A DNA stretch of 64,000 nucleotides from Candidatus Microbacterium colombiense (GCA_029203165.1 CP119308.1:1860001-1924000); one strand, 5' to 3'; numbered from the stretch's first letter, positions 23,791 to 33,159 are shown. The notes: a model not told the origin generated them from the letters alone. A program made the numbers and translations.

Positions 23791-26538
23791 GTGGCTGGTA
23801 AACCACGCGTACATGAGATCGCCGCCGAACTCGGCGTCGACAGCAAGATCGCACTTGCAAAGCTCAAGGAACTCGGCGAGTTCGTGAAGAGCCCGTCATC
23901 GACCATCGAACCGCCGGTTGCGCGCAAGCTGCGTGCGGCGATCGAGGCTGATGCGTCCCTCAAGCCTTCCGCTGACGCTGCACCGGCGGCGGCCAAGCCT
24001 GCGGCGAAGCCCGCCGGTAAGCCCGCGCCGACCCCCGGCCCCAAGCCGGGTCCCAAGCCCGCCCCGGAGGCACCCGCCCCCGTTGCCGAGGTCGCGCCTG
24101 CGGCCGGAGCACCCGCGGAGCCGGCTGCTCCGGCCGAGCCTGCCGCGCCGGCTGACTCGAAGCCCGCTGACGGCGGCGCTCCGAAGCCCGGTGCTCCGCG
24201 TCCGGGCAACAACCCGTTCTCGTCGGCGCAGGGCATGGGTCAGCGTCCCGCTGGTCCGCGTCCGGGCAACAACCCCTTCGCCTCGGCGCAGGGCATGGGC
24301 CAGCGCCCGAGCCCGACGCCCGGCAACATCCCGCGTCCGCAGGCGCCTCGTCCCGGCGCCCCGCGTCCGGGTGCGCCTCGTCCCGGTTCCCCCCGTCCCG
24401 GCGCTCCGCGCGGCGGTCAGGGTGGTCGTCCCGGCGGCGCTCCGTTCCAGCAGCGTCCCGGCGGTCCCGGTCGTCCCGGCGGTGCCGGTGGACCCGGTGC
24501 CGGTGGGCCCGGCGCTCGTCCCGGTGGTGGTGGCGGCTTCGCCGGTCGTCCCGGTGGCGGCGGCGGGCGTGGCCGTGGCCCCGGTGGAGGTACCGCTGGT
24601 GCCTTCGGTAAGGGTGGCGGCAAGAGCAAGCAGCGCAAGTCGCGGCGGGCGAAGCGGCAGGAATTCGAGATGCGGAGCGCCCCGGTCGTCGGTGGCGTCA
24701 ACGTCACGCGCGGCAACGGCGAGATCATCCGCATGCGTCGTGGTGCGTCCATCGCGGACTTCGCCGACAAGATCGAGACGCTGACCGGTTACACGGTCCA
24801 GCCCGGAACCCTTGTCACGATCCTCTTCAACCTGGGTGAGATGGCCACGGCCACCGAGTCTCTGGACGAGGCGACCTTCGAGGTCCTGGGTGCCGAGCTC
24901 GGCTACAAGATCCAGATGGTCTCGCCCGAGGACGAGGACAAGGAGCTCCTCGAGGGCTTCGGTCTCAACCTGGAGCAGGAGCTCGAGGAGGAGAGCGAGG
25001 ACGACCTCGAGATCCGTCCGCCGGTCGTCACCGTCATGGGTCACGTCGACCACGGTAAGACCCGACTCCTCGACGCGATCCGTCAGACCAACGTCATCGA
25101 GGGTGAGGCCGGTGGCATCACCCAGCACATCGGTGCCTACCAGGTCTGGACCGAGCACGACGGCATCGAGCGCGCCATCACCTTCATCGACACCCCGGGT
25201 CACGAGGCGTTCACCGCCATGCGTGCCCGTGGTGCGCAGGTCACCGACCTCGCGATCCTGGTGGTCGCGGCCGACGACGGCATCATGCCGCAGACGGTCG
25301 AGGCACTCAACCACGCGCAGGCGGCGAACGTGCCGATCGTGGTCGCGGTCAACAAGGTCGACAAGCCCGACGCGAACCCCTCGAAGGTCCGTCAGCAGCT
25401 GACCGAGTACGGTCTGGTCGCCGAGGAGTTCGGTGGCGACGTGATGTTCGTCGACGTCTCCGCTCGCGCCGGCACCGGCATCCAGGAACTCCTGGACGCC
25501 GTGCTGCTCACTGCGGATGCCGGTCTCGACCTCACGGCCAACCCGAACAAGGGTGCCCGCGGTGTCGCCATCGAAGCGAAGCTCGACAAGGGCCGCGGTT
25601 CGGTCGCCACGGTGCTCATCCAGTCCGGAACGCTCCGGATCGGTGACGCGATCGTCGCGGGCACGGCTTACGGCCGCGTGCGTGCGATGGCCGATGAGAA
25701 CGGCGACGCCGTGCTCGAGGCCTACCCGTCCCGCCCCGTGCAGGTGCAGGGTCTGAACTCCGTGCCCCGCGCCGGTGACGTCTTCATCGTCACCGAAGAG
25801 GACCGCATGGCTCGCCAGATCGCTGAGAAGCGTGAGGCCGTCGAGCGCAACGCGCAGCTGGCCAAGGCTCGCAAGCGCATCTCGCTCGAGGACTTCACCC
25901 GTGCTCTCGAAGACGGCAAGGTCGAGTCGCTCAACCTCATCATCAAGGGTGACGTCTCCGGTGCCGTCGAGGCGCTCGAGGAGTCGCTCCTCAAGATCGA
26001 GGTCGATGATTCGGTGCAACTGCGCATCATCCACCGTGGCGTCGGTGCCATCACCGAGTCCGATGTGAACCTGGCGACGATCGACAACGCGATCATCGTG
26101 GGCTTCAACGTCCGCCCCGACACGAAGGCACGCGAGCGTGCTCAGCGTGAAGGCGTGGACATCCGGTTCTACTCGGTGATCTACAACGCCATCGATGAGA
26201 TCGAGAGCTCGCTCAAGGGCATGCTCAAGCCGGAGTTCGAAGAGATCCAGTCCGGTGTCGCCGAGATCCGCGAGGTGTTCCGCTCCTCGAAGTTCGGCAA
26301 CATCGCCGGTGTCATCGTGCGCTCGGGAACGATCACACGAAACGCCAAGGCTCGCGTCATCCGCGATGGCGTCGTGCTGGCGGATGGCCTCGCCATCGAG
26401 TCGCTGCGCCGCTTCAAGGACGACGTCACCGAAGTCCGTACGGACTACGAGGCGGGTATCGGCCTGGGCAAGTTCAACGACATCCAGATCGGCGATGAGA
26501 TCGAGACCACCGAGCTCATCGAGAAGCCGCGAGGCTAG
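23791..26538 (+). CDS. infB: Translation initiation factor IF-2
   Basis: GTPase that brings fMet-tRNA to the 30S subunit. At 915 residues it has the long actinobacterial form: an IF2_N helical domain at 1-50, a 230-residue Ala/Pro then Gly/Arg/Pro low-complexity linker (about 55-290), and a second IF2_N-like domain. The G domain begins near residue 415 (GHVDHGKT, DTPGHEAF, NKVDKPD), followed by the II, III and C2 beta-barrel domains. The linker carries two copies of an RPGNNPF-x-SAQGMGQRP unit. GTG start with RBS CAGGAGAATT. The preceding leader has a CTGTCTG/CAGACAG hairpin. Confidence 0.97.
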   Translation: MAGKPRVHEIAAELGVDSKIALAKLKELGEFVKSPSSTIEPPVARKLRAAIEADASLKPSADAAPAAAKPAAKPAGKPAPTPGPKPGPKPAPEAPAPVAEVAPAAGAPAEPAAPAEPAAPADSKPADGGAPKPGAPRPGNNPFSSAQGMGQRPAGPRPGNNPFASAQGMGQRPSPTPGNIPRPQAPRPGAPRPGAPRPGSPRPGAPRGGQGGRPGGAPFQQRPGGPGRPGGAGGPGAGGPGARPGGGGGFAGRPGGGGGRGRGPGGGTAGAFGKGGGKSKQRKSRRAKRQEFEMRSAPVVGGVNVTRGNGEIIRMRRGASIADFADKIETLTGYTVQPGTLVTILFNLGEMATATESLDEATFEVLGAELGYKIQMVSPEDEDKELLEGFGLNLEQELEEESEDDLEIRPPVVTVMGHVDHGKTRLLDAIRQTNVIEGEAGGITQHIGAYQVWTEHDGIERAITFIDTPGHEAFTAMRARGAQVTDLAILVVAADDGIMPQTVEALNHAQAANVPIVVAVNKVDKPDANPSKVRQQLTEYGLVAEEFGGDVMFVDVSARAGTGIQELLDAVLLTADAGLDLTANPNKGARGVAIEAKLDKGRGSVATVLIQSGTLRIGDAIVAGTAYGRVRAMADENGDAVLEAYPSRPVQVQGLNSVPRAGDVFIVTEEDRMARQIAEKREAVERNAQLAKARKRISLEDFTRALEDGKVESLNLIIKGDVSGAVEALEESLLKIEVDDSVQLRIIHRGVGAITESDVNLATIDNAIIVGFNVRPDTKARERAQREGVDIRFYSVIYNAIDEIESSLKGMLKPEFEEIQSGVAEIREVFRSSKFGNIAGVIVRSGTITRNAKARVIRDGVVLADGLAIESLRRFKDDVTEVRTDYEAGIGLGKFNDIQIGDEIETTELIEKPRG

Positions 26539-26615
26539 CAGTAATCATCTCGATATCTTCGGGCGAGGGTGCACAGCGCATCCTCGCCCGAGGACGTCGT
26601 GGACAGGAGAGAACA

Positions 26616-27056
26616 ATGGCTGGTGAACGACAGGCCCGTCTTGCGGACCGTATCCGCGTGATCCTTGCAGAGCGCCTGGAGAAGGGGTTGCGCGATCCTC
26701 GTCTCGGCTTCGTGACCCTCACGGATGTCCGCGTGAGCGGCGACCTTCAGCATGCGTCGGTGTTCTACACCGTTCTCGGCACGGAGGAGGAGCGCGTCGC
26801 GAGCGGTGCCGCCCTCACCTCTGCGACGGGGATGCTGCGCAGCGAGGTCGGGAGACAACTGAGCACCCGCCTCGTTCCGACGCTGGAGTTCATCCCCGAT
26901 GCGCTCCCTGAGAACGCGGATCACATCTCCGCGCTCCTGCGCGAGGCGCACGAGCGTGATGCCGAGGTCGCCAAGCTCGCGTCGTCCGCCTCGCACGCCG
27001 GGGACGCAGATCCCTATGTGCGCGCGGACGAGGCCGAAGGCTCCGAGGAGCGCTGA
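26616..27056 (+). CDS. rbfA: Ribosome-binding factor A
   Basis: 146-residue 30S maturation factor. Characteristic stretches are RQARLADRIRVILAERLEKGLRDPRLGFVTLTDVRVSGDLQHASVFYTVLG and LRSEVGRQLSTRLVPTLEFIPD, a small KH-like fold. An acidic tail (about 15 residues) ends the protein. It is last in the nusA-ylxR-infB-rbfA operon, and a hairpin terminator follows within ten bases. Confidence 0.96.
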   Translation: MAGERQARLADRIRVILAERLEKGLRDPRLGFVTLTDVRVSGDLQHASVFYTVLGTEEERVASGAALTSATGMLRSEVGRQLSTRLVPTLEFIPDALPENADHISALLREAHERDAEVAKLASSASHAGDADPYVRADEAEGSEER

Positions 27057-27065
27057 GCCCTCGCT

Positions 27066-27107
27066 GACGGCGGAGCAGCCACCACATCTGGGGGTTGTTC
27101 CGCCGTC
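27066..27107 (+). terminator. Terminator of the nusA-rbfA operon
   Basis: GACGGCGGAGCA (27066-27077) pairs with TGTTCCGCCGTC (27096-27107), with one G-U pair and an 18-base loop. No U-tract follows. Confidence 0.55.
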
Positions 27108-27119
27108 GTCGCGCCACCC

Positions 27120-29354
27120 TTGCTAGCCTCTGCTGGGCGAGGCGGGTGGCTCGCGCTGCGTGAGGGGGCTGGCATATACGCGACGAGCGCGCATTCGGGC
27201 GATTTCATCACGCCTGCGGCACTGGGGCGATTCATCGATGATCTGCGACGACATGACGTGGGATGCGCCCCGCATGTGCTCTCGCGGCTCGCTCGACATC
27301 TGAATCGCGATCCCGTCGCGATCCGTGAGATCGCGCAGCGTCTCACCCCGGCGCAACGCCACGGGATGTCGCCGTTGCCCGATCCGCTTCCCATCGTGCC
27401 CGCCGTCTCGGCGCTGTTCGAGGGGAGGCAGCTCTCACCGGCTGATCGGGAACTGATCATCGCTGTCGCGGTCTCGCTCGACGACACGCTGGCGCCGGTG
27501 CTGGAGTTCGACGGTCGTACGGCTGAGGAGATCGGGCGAAGCGCCGTGAGTGCCGATCTCTCCCTGCGTGCCGGTCGCATTCGCCTTGTCGATCCGCGCC
27601 TGGGGATCTGGGCGTGCGCCACGGCGCGCCCCGGCGTCGTCGAGGCCGTGCATGAGCGCTTGGGCGCGGTTCAGGCGTCGGAGCAGAACCGATGGCGGCT
27701 CGACTGGCATCGCGCCAGAGGATCGCTGCACGGACAACCCTCTACCGCGCCGGAGCTGATCCGGATCGCCAGAGAGCTCTCGGAAGCCGGGGACTCCGAC
27801 CGTGCACTGCTGCTCTCCGTCGAAGCGGCGCGGCATGCGACCGGGGAGCTGAGGGATGAGGCGCGTCTCGTCGCAGGAGCATCGGCCATCGGCGGGGGCT
27901 TCGCCCGAGAGGCGGCGACGCAGCTCGGCGGTCTCTTCCCGGACGGCGGCGAGAGGCAGCGGCTCCAAGGACTCGCGGCACTCCTGGTCGCCCAGTCCAC
28001 GATGCGCGGAGCCGTACCCGACGTCGACCCCGGAGCATTCAAGCCCACCTCTGATGATCCTCAGGATTGGTATGCCTGGACCCGCGCGGCCGCCCTCGCT
28101 GCCGGATTGAGCGCGGAGCGCGGGGATCGCCGACGGATGCGCGTCTGGCTCGACGCACTGCGGGAGGGAAGCGCACGGGTCGGTGCCGAGCAGGAGCTGC
28201 GCGACCCCGTCGTCGCGTTGAGCTGGCTCGTCGTGGGCGACACCGAGGGCGACGGGGTCGAAGGAGCGGGCGCTGTGACCGGGGGGATGCTTCGGGCTCT
28301 CCGGGCCGCGGTCGATGGCGACATCGACCTCGGTCTGCACGTCTTGGCCACGCACAGCTCCTCGATCGGGCCGGAACTCGACCCCTTCATCGCGGGCTTC
28401 GAGAACAGCGCCCTCGTCCGCGCCTACCGTGTGGTGCTGGAGGTGCTGCTCCTCGTGTGGAGGGGCGACATCGGCAGCGCTCGTGATCGTATGCAGCTCG
28501 CGGCGGCGGCGTTGCCCGTCGGTCTTCCGTTCGCGGGACTGGGTGTCGTGCTCGCCCGGCGTCTCGACCTCGCCGTGATCGGTGAGGTGGGCCCGGTGTC
28601 CCGTGCGCTGACGGATGCGCTGCCGCCCGCCGTCAGGATCGATCTGCTGGTGGACCGGAGCATCCGCTCGTATCTCGCGGGCGCTGCCGAGGACGCCGCA
28701 TCGACGGCACGCCTGTGGTCCGACCTGGGGTCACCGCAGACGACGTGGGCGGTTCCGGGCATCGATGAAGTGCTCGGGTCCGCGCATCAGAAGGTGCCCG
28801 CGTCGCATCTCGTCGGGCCGCCGGAAGCGCGCGTCGCACAGGATCTGCGACGGCGTCTGCGCTCGGCGGCCGACGGACGCTGGAGCACTGTGCGCGACGA
28901 GGTGCATGCCAGGGCTCGCGGACTGCGATCTCCGTTCGAACGCGGACGGGTCGAGGCGGTGATCGGGGCTCAATCGGCGATCCGCGACGACGTGAGGTCA
29001 GCCAGTACCCATCTTCTCGCCGCTCACAGCCTCTTCGAGGTGGCGGGCGCCACGGCATGGGCGACGGCGGTGCAGGAGCGGCTGTCGCGGCTGGACCATT
29101 CCTCGGAGCAGGGCACCGCGTCGAACGACGCGCTGTCCGCGTGTCGACGGGCATGGGCGCATCTCCTGACCAGCCGGGAGCTCGAGACGGCCATGCGAGC
29201 GGTCACCGGTGCGTCGAACCGCGAGATCGCCGACGCACTGGTGGTCTCGATCCGCACGGTGGAGGTCCACCTCGGGCGGGTGTTCTCGAAGCTCGAGGTA
29301 CGCACGCGGGTCGAGCTCACGGTACTGGCGCACCGGACCAACCGTCACACCTGA
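27120..29354 (+). CDS. LuxR-family regulator lacking an ATPase domain
   Basis: About 700-744 residues ending in a clear LuxR helix-turn-helix (about 675-735: LTSRELETAMRAVTGASNREIADALVVSIRTVEVHLGRVFSKLEVRTRVEL). The long middle is helical and TPR-like, but no Walker A P-loop is present, unlike classic LAL regulators. The 5' end is uncertain. The TTG at 27120 would overlap a TAGCCT promoter-like hexamer at 27124-27129, and the next good in-frame start is the GTG at 27258. It begins right after the rbfA terminator and is probably monocistronic. The ligand and targets are unknown. Confidence 0.75.
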   Translation: MLASAGRGGWLALREGAGIYATSAHSGDFITPAALGRFIDDLRRHDVGCAPHVLSRLARHLNRDPVAIREIAQRLTPAQRHGMSPLPDPLPIVPAVSALFEGRQLSPADRELIIAVAVSLDDTLAPVLEFDGRTAEEIGRSAVSADLSLRAGRIRLVDPRLGIWACATARPGVVEAVHERLGAVQASEQNRWRLDWHRARGSLHGQPSTAPELIRIARELSEAGDSDRALLLSVEAARHATGELRDEARLVAGASAIGGGFAREAATQLGGLFPDGGERQRLQGLAALLVAQSTMRGAVPDVDPGAFKPTSDDPQDWYAWTRAAALAAGLSAERGDRRRMRVWLDALREGSARVGAEQELRDPVVALSWLVVGDTEGDGVEGAGAVTGGMLRALRAAVDGDIDLGLHVLATHSSSIGPELDPFIAGFENSALVRAYRVVLEVLLLVWRGDIGSARDRMQLAAAALPVGLPFAGLGVVLARRLDLAVIGEVGPVSRALTDALPPAVRIDLLVDRSIRSYLAGAAEDAASTARLWSDLGSPQTTWAVPGIDEVLGSAHQKVPASHLVGPPEARVAQDLRRRLRSAADGRWSTVRDEVHARARGLRSPFERGRVEAVIGAQSAIRDDVRSASTHLLAAHSLFEVAGATAWATAVQERLSRLDHSSEQGTASNDALSACRRAWAHLLTSRELETAMRAVTGASNREIADALVVSIRTVEVHLGRVFSKLEVRTRVELTVLAHRTNRHT

Positions 29355-29359
29355 CACCG

Positions 29360-30262
29360 TCAGCCGGGAAGGGAGAGTCGACCTTCCCGCGCCTCGGCCA
29401 GGCCGTCGGCGATGAGCGAATCGATCGCGCGATCGCGCTGCGCTGGATCGGGCCAGTCGGCGAGCACCTGATCGAGGGGCGCCGATGCGCTCGATGATTC
29501 ACGGAGAAGACGCAACGCGGCGCCGCGAGCTTGTCGGTCCGAGCCCTCATAAGTCGCCTGGCGCCTCCGGGTGTCTTCGGTGTCGGGGCGACCTTCCGCG
29601 AGCCATGCGCAGTCCATGGCGATGGGGCACTCTTCGCATCGGGGTGACCGTGCGGTGCAGATCGTCGCGCCGAGTTCCATCGCGGCAGCGTTGAAGGCCG
29701 CTGCTTCGTCGTCCGCCGACGGAAGCAACGACGCCATGAGCGTGAGATCGCGCCGAGAGGGGGGAGCGGGATGCGCGCGGCCCTCGATGGCGCGGGCGAG
29801 AACCCGACGCGTGTTGGTGTCGACGACGGGATGGTGGTCGCCATAGGCGAAAACGGCGACAGCGCGGGCGGTGTAGTCGCCGATGCCGGAGAGCGCGAGC
29901 AGCGCATCGATGTCTCGGGGGACCACTCCGCCGTGCCGAGCGGTGACCTCGACGGCCGCCTGATGCAACCAGAGCGCTCGGCGGGGGTAGCCGAGGTTCG
30001 CCCACTGCTGGACGACCTCCGCGGGCGTGGCGCCGGCCATCGCGGTCGGCGTCGGCCAGCGACGCAGCCAGGCGTCGAGGCGGGGGATCACGCGGTTCAC
30101 CGGTGTCTGCTGCAGCATGAACTCGCTGACGAGCACGCCCCACGCTCCGAACTCCTCATGGAACTCCGGTCGGCGCCAGGGGAGGTCACGGGCACTGTTC
30201 GTGTACCACTCGCGCAGGCGCGTCGCGAGGAGCGCGCGAGGAGGAGTGGAGGGCGGGGGCAC
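29360..30262 (-). CDS. mutY: A/G-specific adenine DNA glycosylase
   Basis: Removes adenine mispaired with 8-oxoguanine. The 300-residue protein has the helix-hairpin-helix region (LALSGIGDYTARAVAVFAYG), the catalytic Glu in SEFMLQQT, the catalytic Asp in VVDTNTRR, and the 4Fe-4S loop CTARSPRCEECPIAMDC with four Cys. It lacks the C-terminal NUDIX-like domain of E. coli MutY, as is common in actinobacteria. GTG start at the leaderless spacing. It converges on the LuxR gene with five bases between stops. Confidence 0.93.
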   Translation of the reverse strand: MPPPSTPPRALLATRLREWYTNSARDLPWRRPEFHEEFGAWGVLVSEFMLQQTPVNRVIPRLDAWLRRWPTPTAMAGATPAEVVQQWANLGYPRRALWLHQAAVEVTARHGGVVPRDIDALLALSGIGDYTARAVAVFAYGDHHPVVDTNTRRVLARAIEGRAHPAPPSRRDLTLMASLLPSADDEAAAFNAAAMELGATICTARSPRCEECPIAMDCAWLAEGRPDTEDTRRRQATYEGSDRQARGAALRLLRESSSASAPLDQVLADWPDPAQRDRAIDSLIADGLAEAREGRLSLPG

Positions 30263-30268
30263 CCCGAC

Positions 30269-30274
30269 AGCCTA
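30269..30274 (-). promoter_or_regulatory. -10 hexamer of mutY
   Basis: TAGGCT on the minus strand, six bases before the GTG. Confidence 0.6.
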
Positions 30275-30336
30275 TGCGAGCGGCCATGCCGTGCAGCGAA
30301 CCGGCGGACCCGTGCGCGACCCGCGAACGCGCCCCG

Positions 30337-30342
30337 TAGGCT
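30337..30342 (+). promoter_or_regulatory. -10 hexamer of truB
   Basis: TAGGCT, six bases before the ATG. Confidence 0.65.
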
Positions 30343-30348
30343 GGACGA

Positions 30349-31242
30349 ATGGTCTCGCCCGGCATCCTCCTCGTCGACAAGCCCGCTGGACTGACCAGCC
30401 ATGACGTCGTCGCCCGCACCCGCCGCGCGTTCGGCACCCGCAAGGTGGGGCATGCGGGCACGCTGGACCCGATGGCGACCGGTCTGCTCGTGCTCGGCAT
30501 CGAGGGGGCCACGCGGTTGCTCACCTACGTCGTGGGCGCGGACAAGACGTACTACGCGACCATCCGACTCGGGCAGAGCACCGGTACGGATGACGCGGAG
30601 GGCGAGATCCTCACCCAGGCCCCGCCGGAGTCCTGGTCCTCCGTGACTTCGGAGGCGATCGCCGCCGAGATCGCGGCCCTCACCGGCCCGATCTCCCAAA
30701 TTCCCAGCGCGGTCTCCGCGATCAAGGTCGACGGGCAGCGCGCCTACGATCGCGTCCGTGCGGGGGAAGACGTCGTCCTCGCCGCGCGCGATGTCGTCGT
30801 CTCACGGTTCGACGTCCTCGCCGAGCGCGCCGGATCCGGTCATCGCGATCTCGACGTCGTGGTCGACTGCTCGTCGGGAACCTACATCCGTGCCCTCGCC
30901 CGCGATCTCGGAGCAGCGCTCGGCGTCGGGGGCCATCTGACGGCGCTCCGTCGCACCCGGGTGGGACCGTTCGATCTCGTGGACTCCGTCGGGATCGACG
31001 AGCTCGAGGGCGCGGCGACTCTCAGCCCCGCCCAGGCGGCGGCGCAGATCCTGCAGCCGCTCGAGGTCTCGGCTGATGAGGCACGCGATCTCCGCCATGG
31101 CAAGAAGCTGATCGCGCAGGCGACGCGCCTGGACGGGACGCTCGCCGCGGCGATCGATCAGGAGGGCGTGCTCGTCGGGATCGTGGAGAAGCGCGGCGCC
31201 GACCTCAAGAGCACCATGAACATGCCGGAGGGCGTGCGATGA
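30349..31242 (+). CDS. truB: tRNA pseudouridine(55) synthase
   Basis: Makes pseudouridine 55 in the T-loop of tRNAs. GILLVDKPAGLTSHDVV and VGHAGTLDPMATGLL contain the catalytic Asp. The YYATIRLGQST, SQIPSAVSAIKVDGQRAYDRVRAGE and CSSGTYIRALARDLG stretches are all canonical. It has 297 residues. A short actinobacterial C-terminal domain follows. The stop overlaps the next gene (ATGA), so truB heads a coupled run of four genes ending in ribF. Confidence 0.96.
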   Translation: MVSPGILLVDKPAGLTSHDVVARTRRAFGTRKVGHAGTLDPMATGLLVLGIEGATRLLTYVVGADKTYYATIRLGQSTGTDDAEGEILTQAPPESWSSVTSEAIAAEIAALTGPISQIPSAVSAIKVDGQRAYDRVRAGEDVVLAARDVVVSRFDVLAERAGSGHRDLDVVVDCSSGTYIRALARDLGAALGVGGHLTALRRTRVGPFDLVDSVGIDELEGAATLSPAQAAAQILQPLEVSADEARDLRHGKKLIAQATRLDGTLAAAIDQEGVLVGIVEKRGADLKSTMNMPEGVR

Positions 31243-31607
31243 TCCAGTGGTTCACGATCCTGCAGATCATCGTGGCCGTCGGAGCCGGCGTCTTCTGCAC
31301 CGTGATGGGACTCGTCGGTCGTCGTCCGAGCGACTTCACGGTCGGTGCGCTCGCGCTGGTCGAAGCGCTCCTCGTGGTGCAGATCGTGGTGGCGATCATC
31401 GCCCCGCTCGCGGGCAACCCTCCGACGGGCGATCTCCTGGAGTACTGGGTCTACCTGGTGTCTGCGGCTCTGCTGCCGGTCGGCGCCGTGCTGTGGGCTC
31501 TGATGGAGCGAAGCAGGTGGAGCACCGTGATCCTCGGCGTTGCCGCTCTCGCGATCGCGGTGATGCTCTGGCGCATGCTCGCGATCTGGACCATCCAGAT
31601 CGCGTAA
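31239..31607 (+). CDS. Small four-helix membrane protein between truB and ribF
   Basis: 122-residue protein that is almost all membrane: helices at about 5-27, 35-58, 68-88 and 95-118. There are no recognisable catalytic residues and the family is unknown to me. It starts inside the truB stop codon, so the two are translationally coupled, and the next gene is another small membrane protein. It could be a nonspecific passenger in the operon. No function is inferred. Confidence 0.7.
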   Translation: MIQWFTILQIIVAVGAGVFCTVMGLVGRRPSDFTVGALALVEALLVVQIVVAIIAPLAGNPPTGDLLEYWVYLVSAALLPVGAVLWALMERSRWSTVILGVAALAIAVMLWRMLAIWTIQIA

Positions 31608-31662
31608 CGGTGCGTCGTCGCGGAATCCCGGAGGCCCCGGCGGCTCTAGGATGGAATGCGCT

Positions 31663-32103
31663 ATGAGCACCCTCACCCCCTCCTCCCGGATGACCGGAAT
31701 CGGTCGCGTCCTCGTCATCGTGTATGCCGTGATGGCTCTCGCCGCGACGGGTCGCAGCTTCGTGCAGATCGTCCGCCGATTCGACGAAGCTCCTCTGGCG
31801 TACTCGCTGTCGGCTCTCGCCGCCGTCGTCTACATCGTCGCCACACTCGGTCTGATCCTCGCGCGCCGGCGTGGCTGGTACACGATCGCGTGGGTGGCGA
31901 TCGTCTTCGAGCTCACCGGAGTGCTGGTCGTCGGGGTGTTGAGCATCGTGTTGCCGGCGCTGTTCCAGCACGAGACCGTCTGGTCGCTGTTCGGGCGCGG
32001 GTACCTCTTCATCCCGCTCGTGCTGCCCGTCTTCGGCATCTGGTGGCTCCGGACGCATCGCCCCGTGGCGGCTGAGCAGCCAGGAGTCGGGGTCTCCGCG
32101 TGA
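31663..32103 (+). CDS. Small four-helix membrane protein upstream of ribF
   Basis: 146-residue membrane protein (MSTLTPSSRMTGIGRVLVIV...), with helices at about 12-32, 45-68, 78-100 and 110-132, and a Pro/Glu-rich tail. I start it at 31663; another in-frame ATG lies twelve bases upstream. TAGGAT at 31649-31654 is ten bases before the chosen ATG, so it may have its own promoter with a very short leader. The stop overlaps the ribF GTG. A similar gene often precedes ribF in actinobacteria, but its role is not known. Confidence 0.72.
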   Translation: MSTLTPSSRMTGIGRVLVIVYAVMALAATGRSFVQIVRRFDEAPLAYSLSALAAVVYIVATLGLILARRRGWYTIAWVAIVFELTGVLVVGVLSIVLPALFQHETVWSLFGRGYLFIPLVLPVFGIWWLRTHRPVAAEQPGVGVSA

Positions 32104-33050
32104 TCGTCTTCCGCGACACCGCCGAGGTGCCGGCCGACTTCGGCCCGAGCGTCGTCGCCATCGGCAAGTTCGACGGTGTCCACGCCGGGCACCGGGCCGT
32201 GATCCGGCGACTGAACGACAAGGCCGTCGAAACGGGTGCGCGGGCTGTCGCCGTCACCTTCGATCGGAACCCGCTCGCGATCCTCCGTCCCGATCGGTGC
32301 CCCGAGAACGTCGTCACCGTGGAGCGCAAGCTGGAGCTCCTGGGTGAGCTCGGCCTGGATGCAACTCTTCTTCTGACCTTCGATGAGGAACTCGCCGCAC
32401 GCAGCGCGGAGGACTTCGTGTCCGACATCCTCGTCGACGCGCTCCGCGTCTCCACGGTGCTGGTGGGGGAGGACTTCCGCTTCGGACGCGGTGGGGCTGG
32501 AACTCCTGATCTGCTGCGCGAACTCGGACCGCAGCACGGTTTCACCGTCGAGGTGGTCGACGACGTCTACCTGCCCGGTTCGCCGCGGCGCGTCTCGTCG
32601 ACCTGGATCCGCGAACTGCTCATCGATGGCGATGTGGCGGGAGCGACCCGTGTGCTCGGACGCTACCCCGATGTGCGGGGCGAGGTCGTCCACGGACTCA
32701 AGCGGGGACGTGAGCTCGGATTCCCCACCGCGAATCTCTCGACGATCGTCGACGCATTCGTTCCGGCAGACGGTGTGTACGCCGGATGGCTGGTGGACCA
32801 CGACACCGGAATCCGTCACCCCTCGGCGATCTCCGTCGGCACGAACCCCACCTTCGACGACGTGCTCGTCCGGCAGGTGGAGGCCCATGTGCTGGGCAAG
32901 ACCGGACTCGATCTCTACGGGCACGACGTGAGCGTGGAGTTCGTCGAGCGGCTGCGGGGCATGGTGGCCTTCGAGGGCATGGAGAAGCTCGCCGAGCAGA
33001 TGGCCGATGACGTGACCGTCGCCGCGAGCGTGTTGTCGCGATCCGCCTAG
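32100..33050 (+). CDS. ribF: Bifunctional riboflavin kinase / FAD synthetase
   Basis: Makes FMN from riboflavin and FAD from FMN. The N-terminal nucleotidyltransferase domain (about 1-180) shows AIGKFDGVHAGHRAVI (GxFDGxHxGH type) and VGEDFRFGRGGAGT. The C-terminal riboflavin kinase domain (about 190-316) shows RGRELGFPTANLS, PADGVYAGW and FVERLRGM. At 316 residues it is standard. The GTG start overlaps the previous stop codon (GTGA), which supports co-translation with the small membrane gene. Confidence 0.96.
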   Translation: MIVFRDTAEVPADFGPSVVAIGKFDGVHAGHRAVIRRLNDKAVETGARAVAVTFDRNPLAILRPDRCPENVVTVERKLELLGELGLDATLLLTFDEELAARSAEDFVSDILVDALRVSTVLVGEDFRFGRGGAGTPDLLRELGPQHGFTVEVVDDVYLPGSPRRVSSTWIRELLIDGDVAGATRVLGRYPDVRGEVVHGLKRGRELGFPTANLSTIVDAFVPADGVYAGWLVDHDTGIRHPSAISVGTNPTFDDVLVRQVEAHVLGKTGLDLYGHDVSVEFVERLRGMVAFEGMEKLAEQMADDVTVAASVLSRSA

Positions 33051-33104
33051 CGCGAACCTCTGCCACTCCGGCACCGAAATACTCGTCGGCTCTCCGTGAT
33101 GGCG

Positions 33105-33159
33105 TAGACTTGCCGCAGGTTCTCACCGATCCTCACGTGTTGCACGTGCATCGGCGAGA
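33105..33159 (+). promoter_or_regulatory. Promoter and 5'-end hairpin of the SNF2 helicase gene
   Basis: TAGACT (33105-33110) predicts a transcript starting near 33117. A strong hairpin begins four bases later, at 33121-33159: stems TCTC/GAGA, CCGAT/ATCGG and CACGTG/CACGTG with a TTG loop and small internal loops, 15 pairs in all. About 100 more leader bases, with a CTGAG/CTCAG stem, precede the RBS. Confidence 0.5.

Noticed and set aside
23896..26034. 712-codon open frame antisense to infB
   Set aside because: High third-position GC keeps antisense frames open. The translation is a Leu/Thr/Gly/Arg-biased shadow with no domain, and infB is certain.
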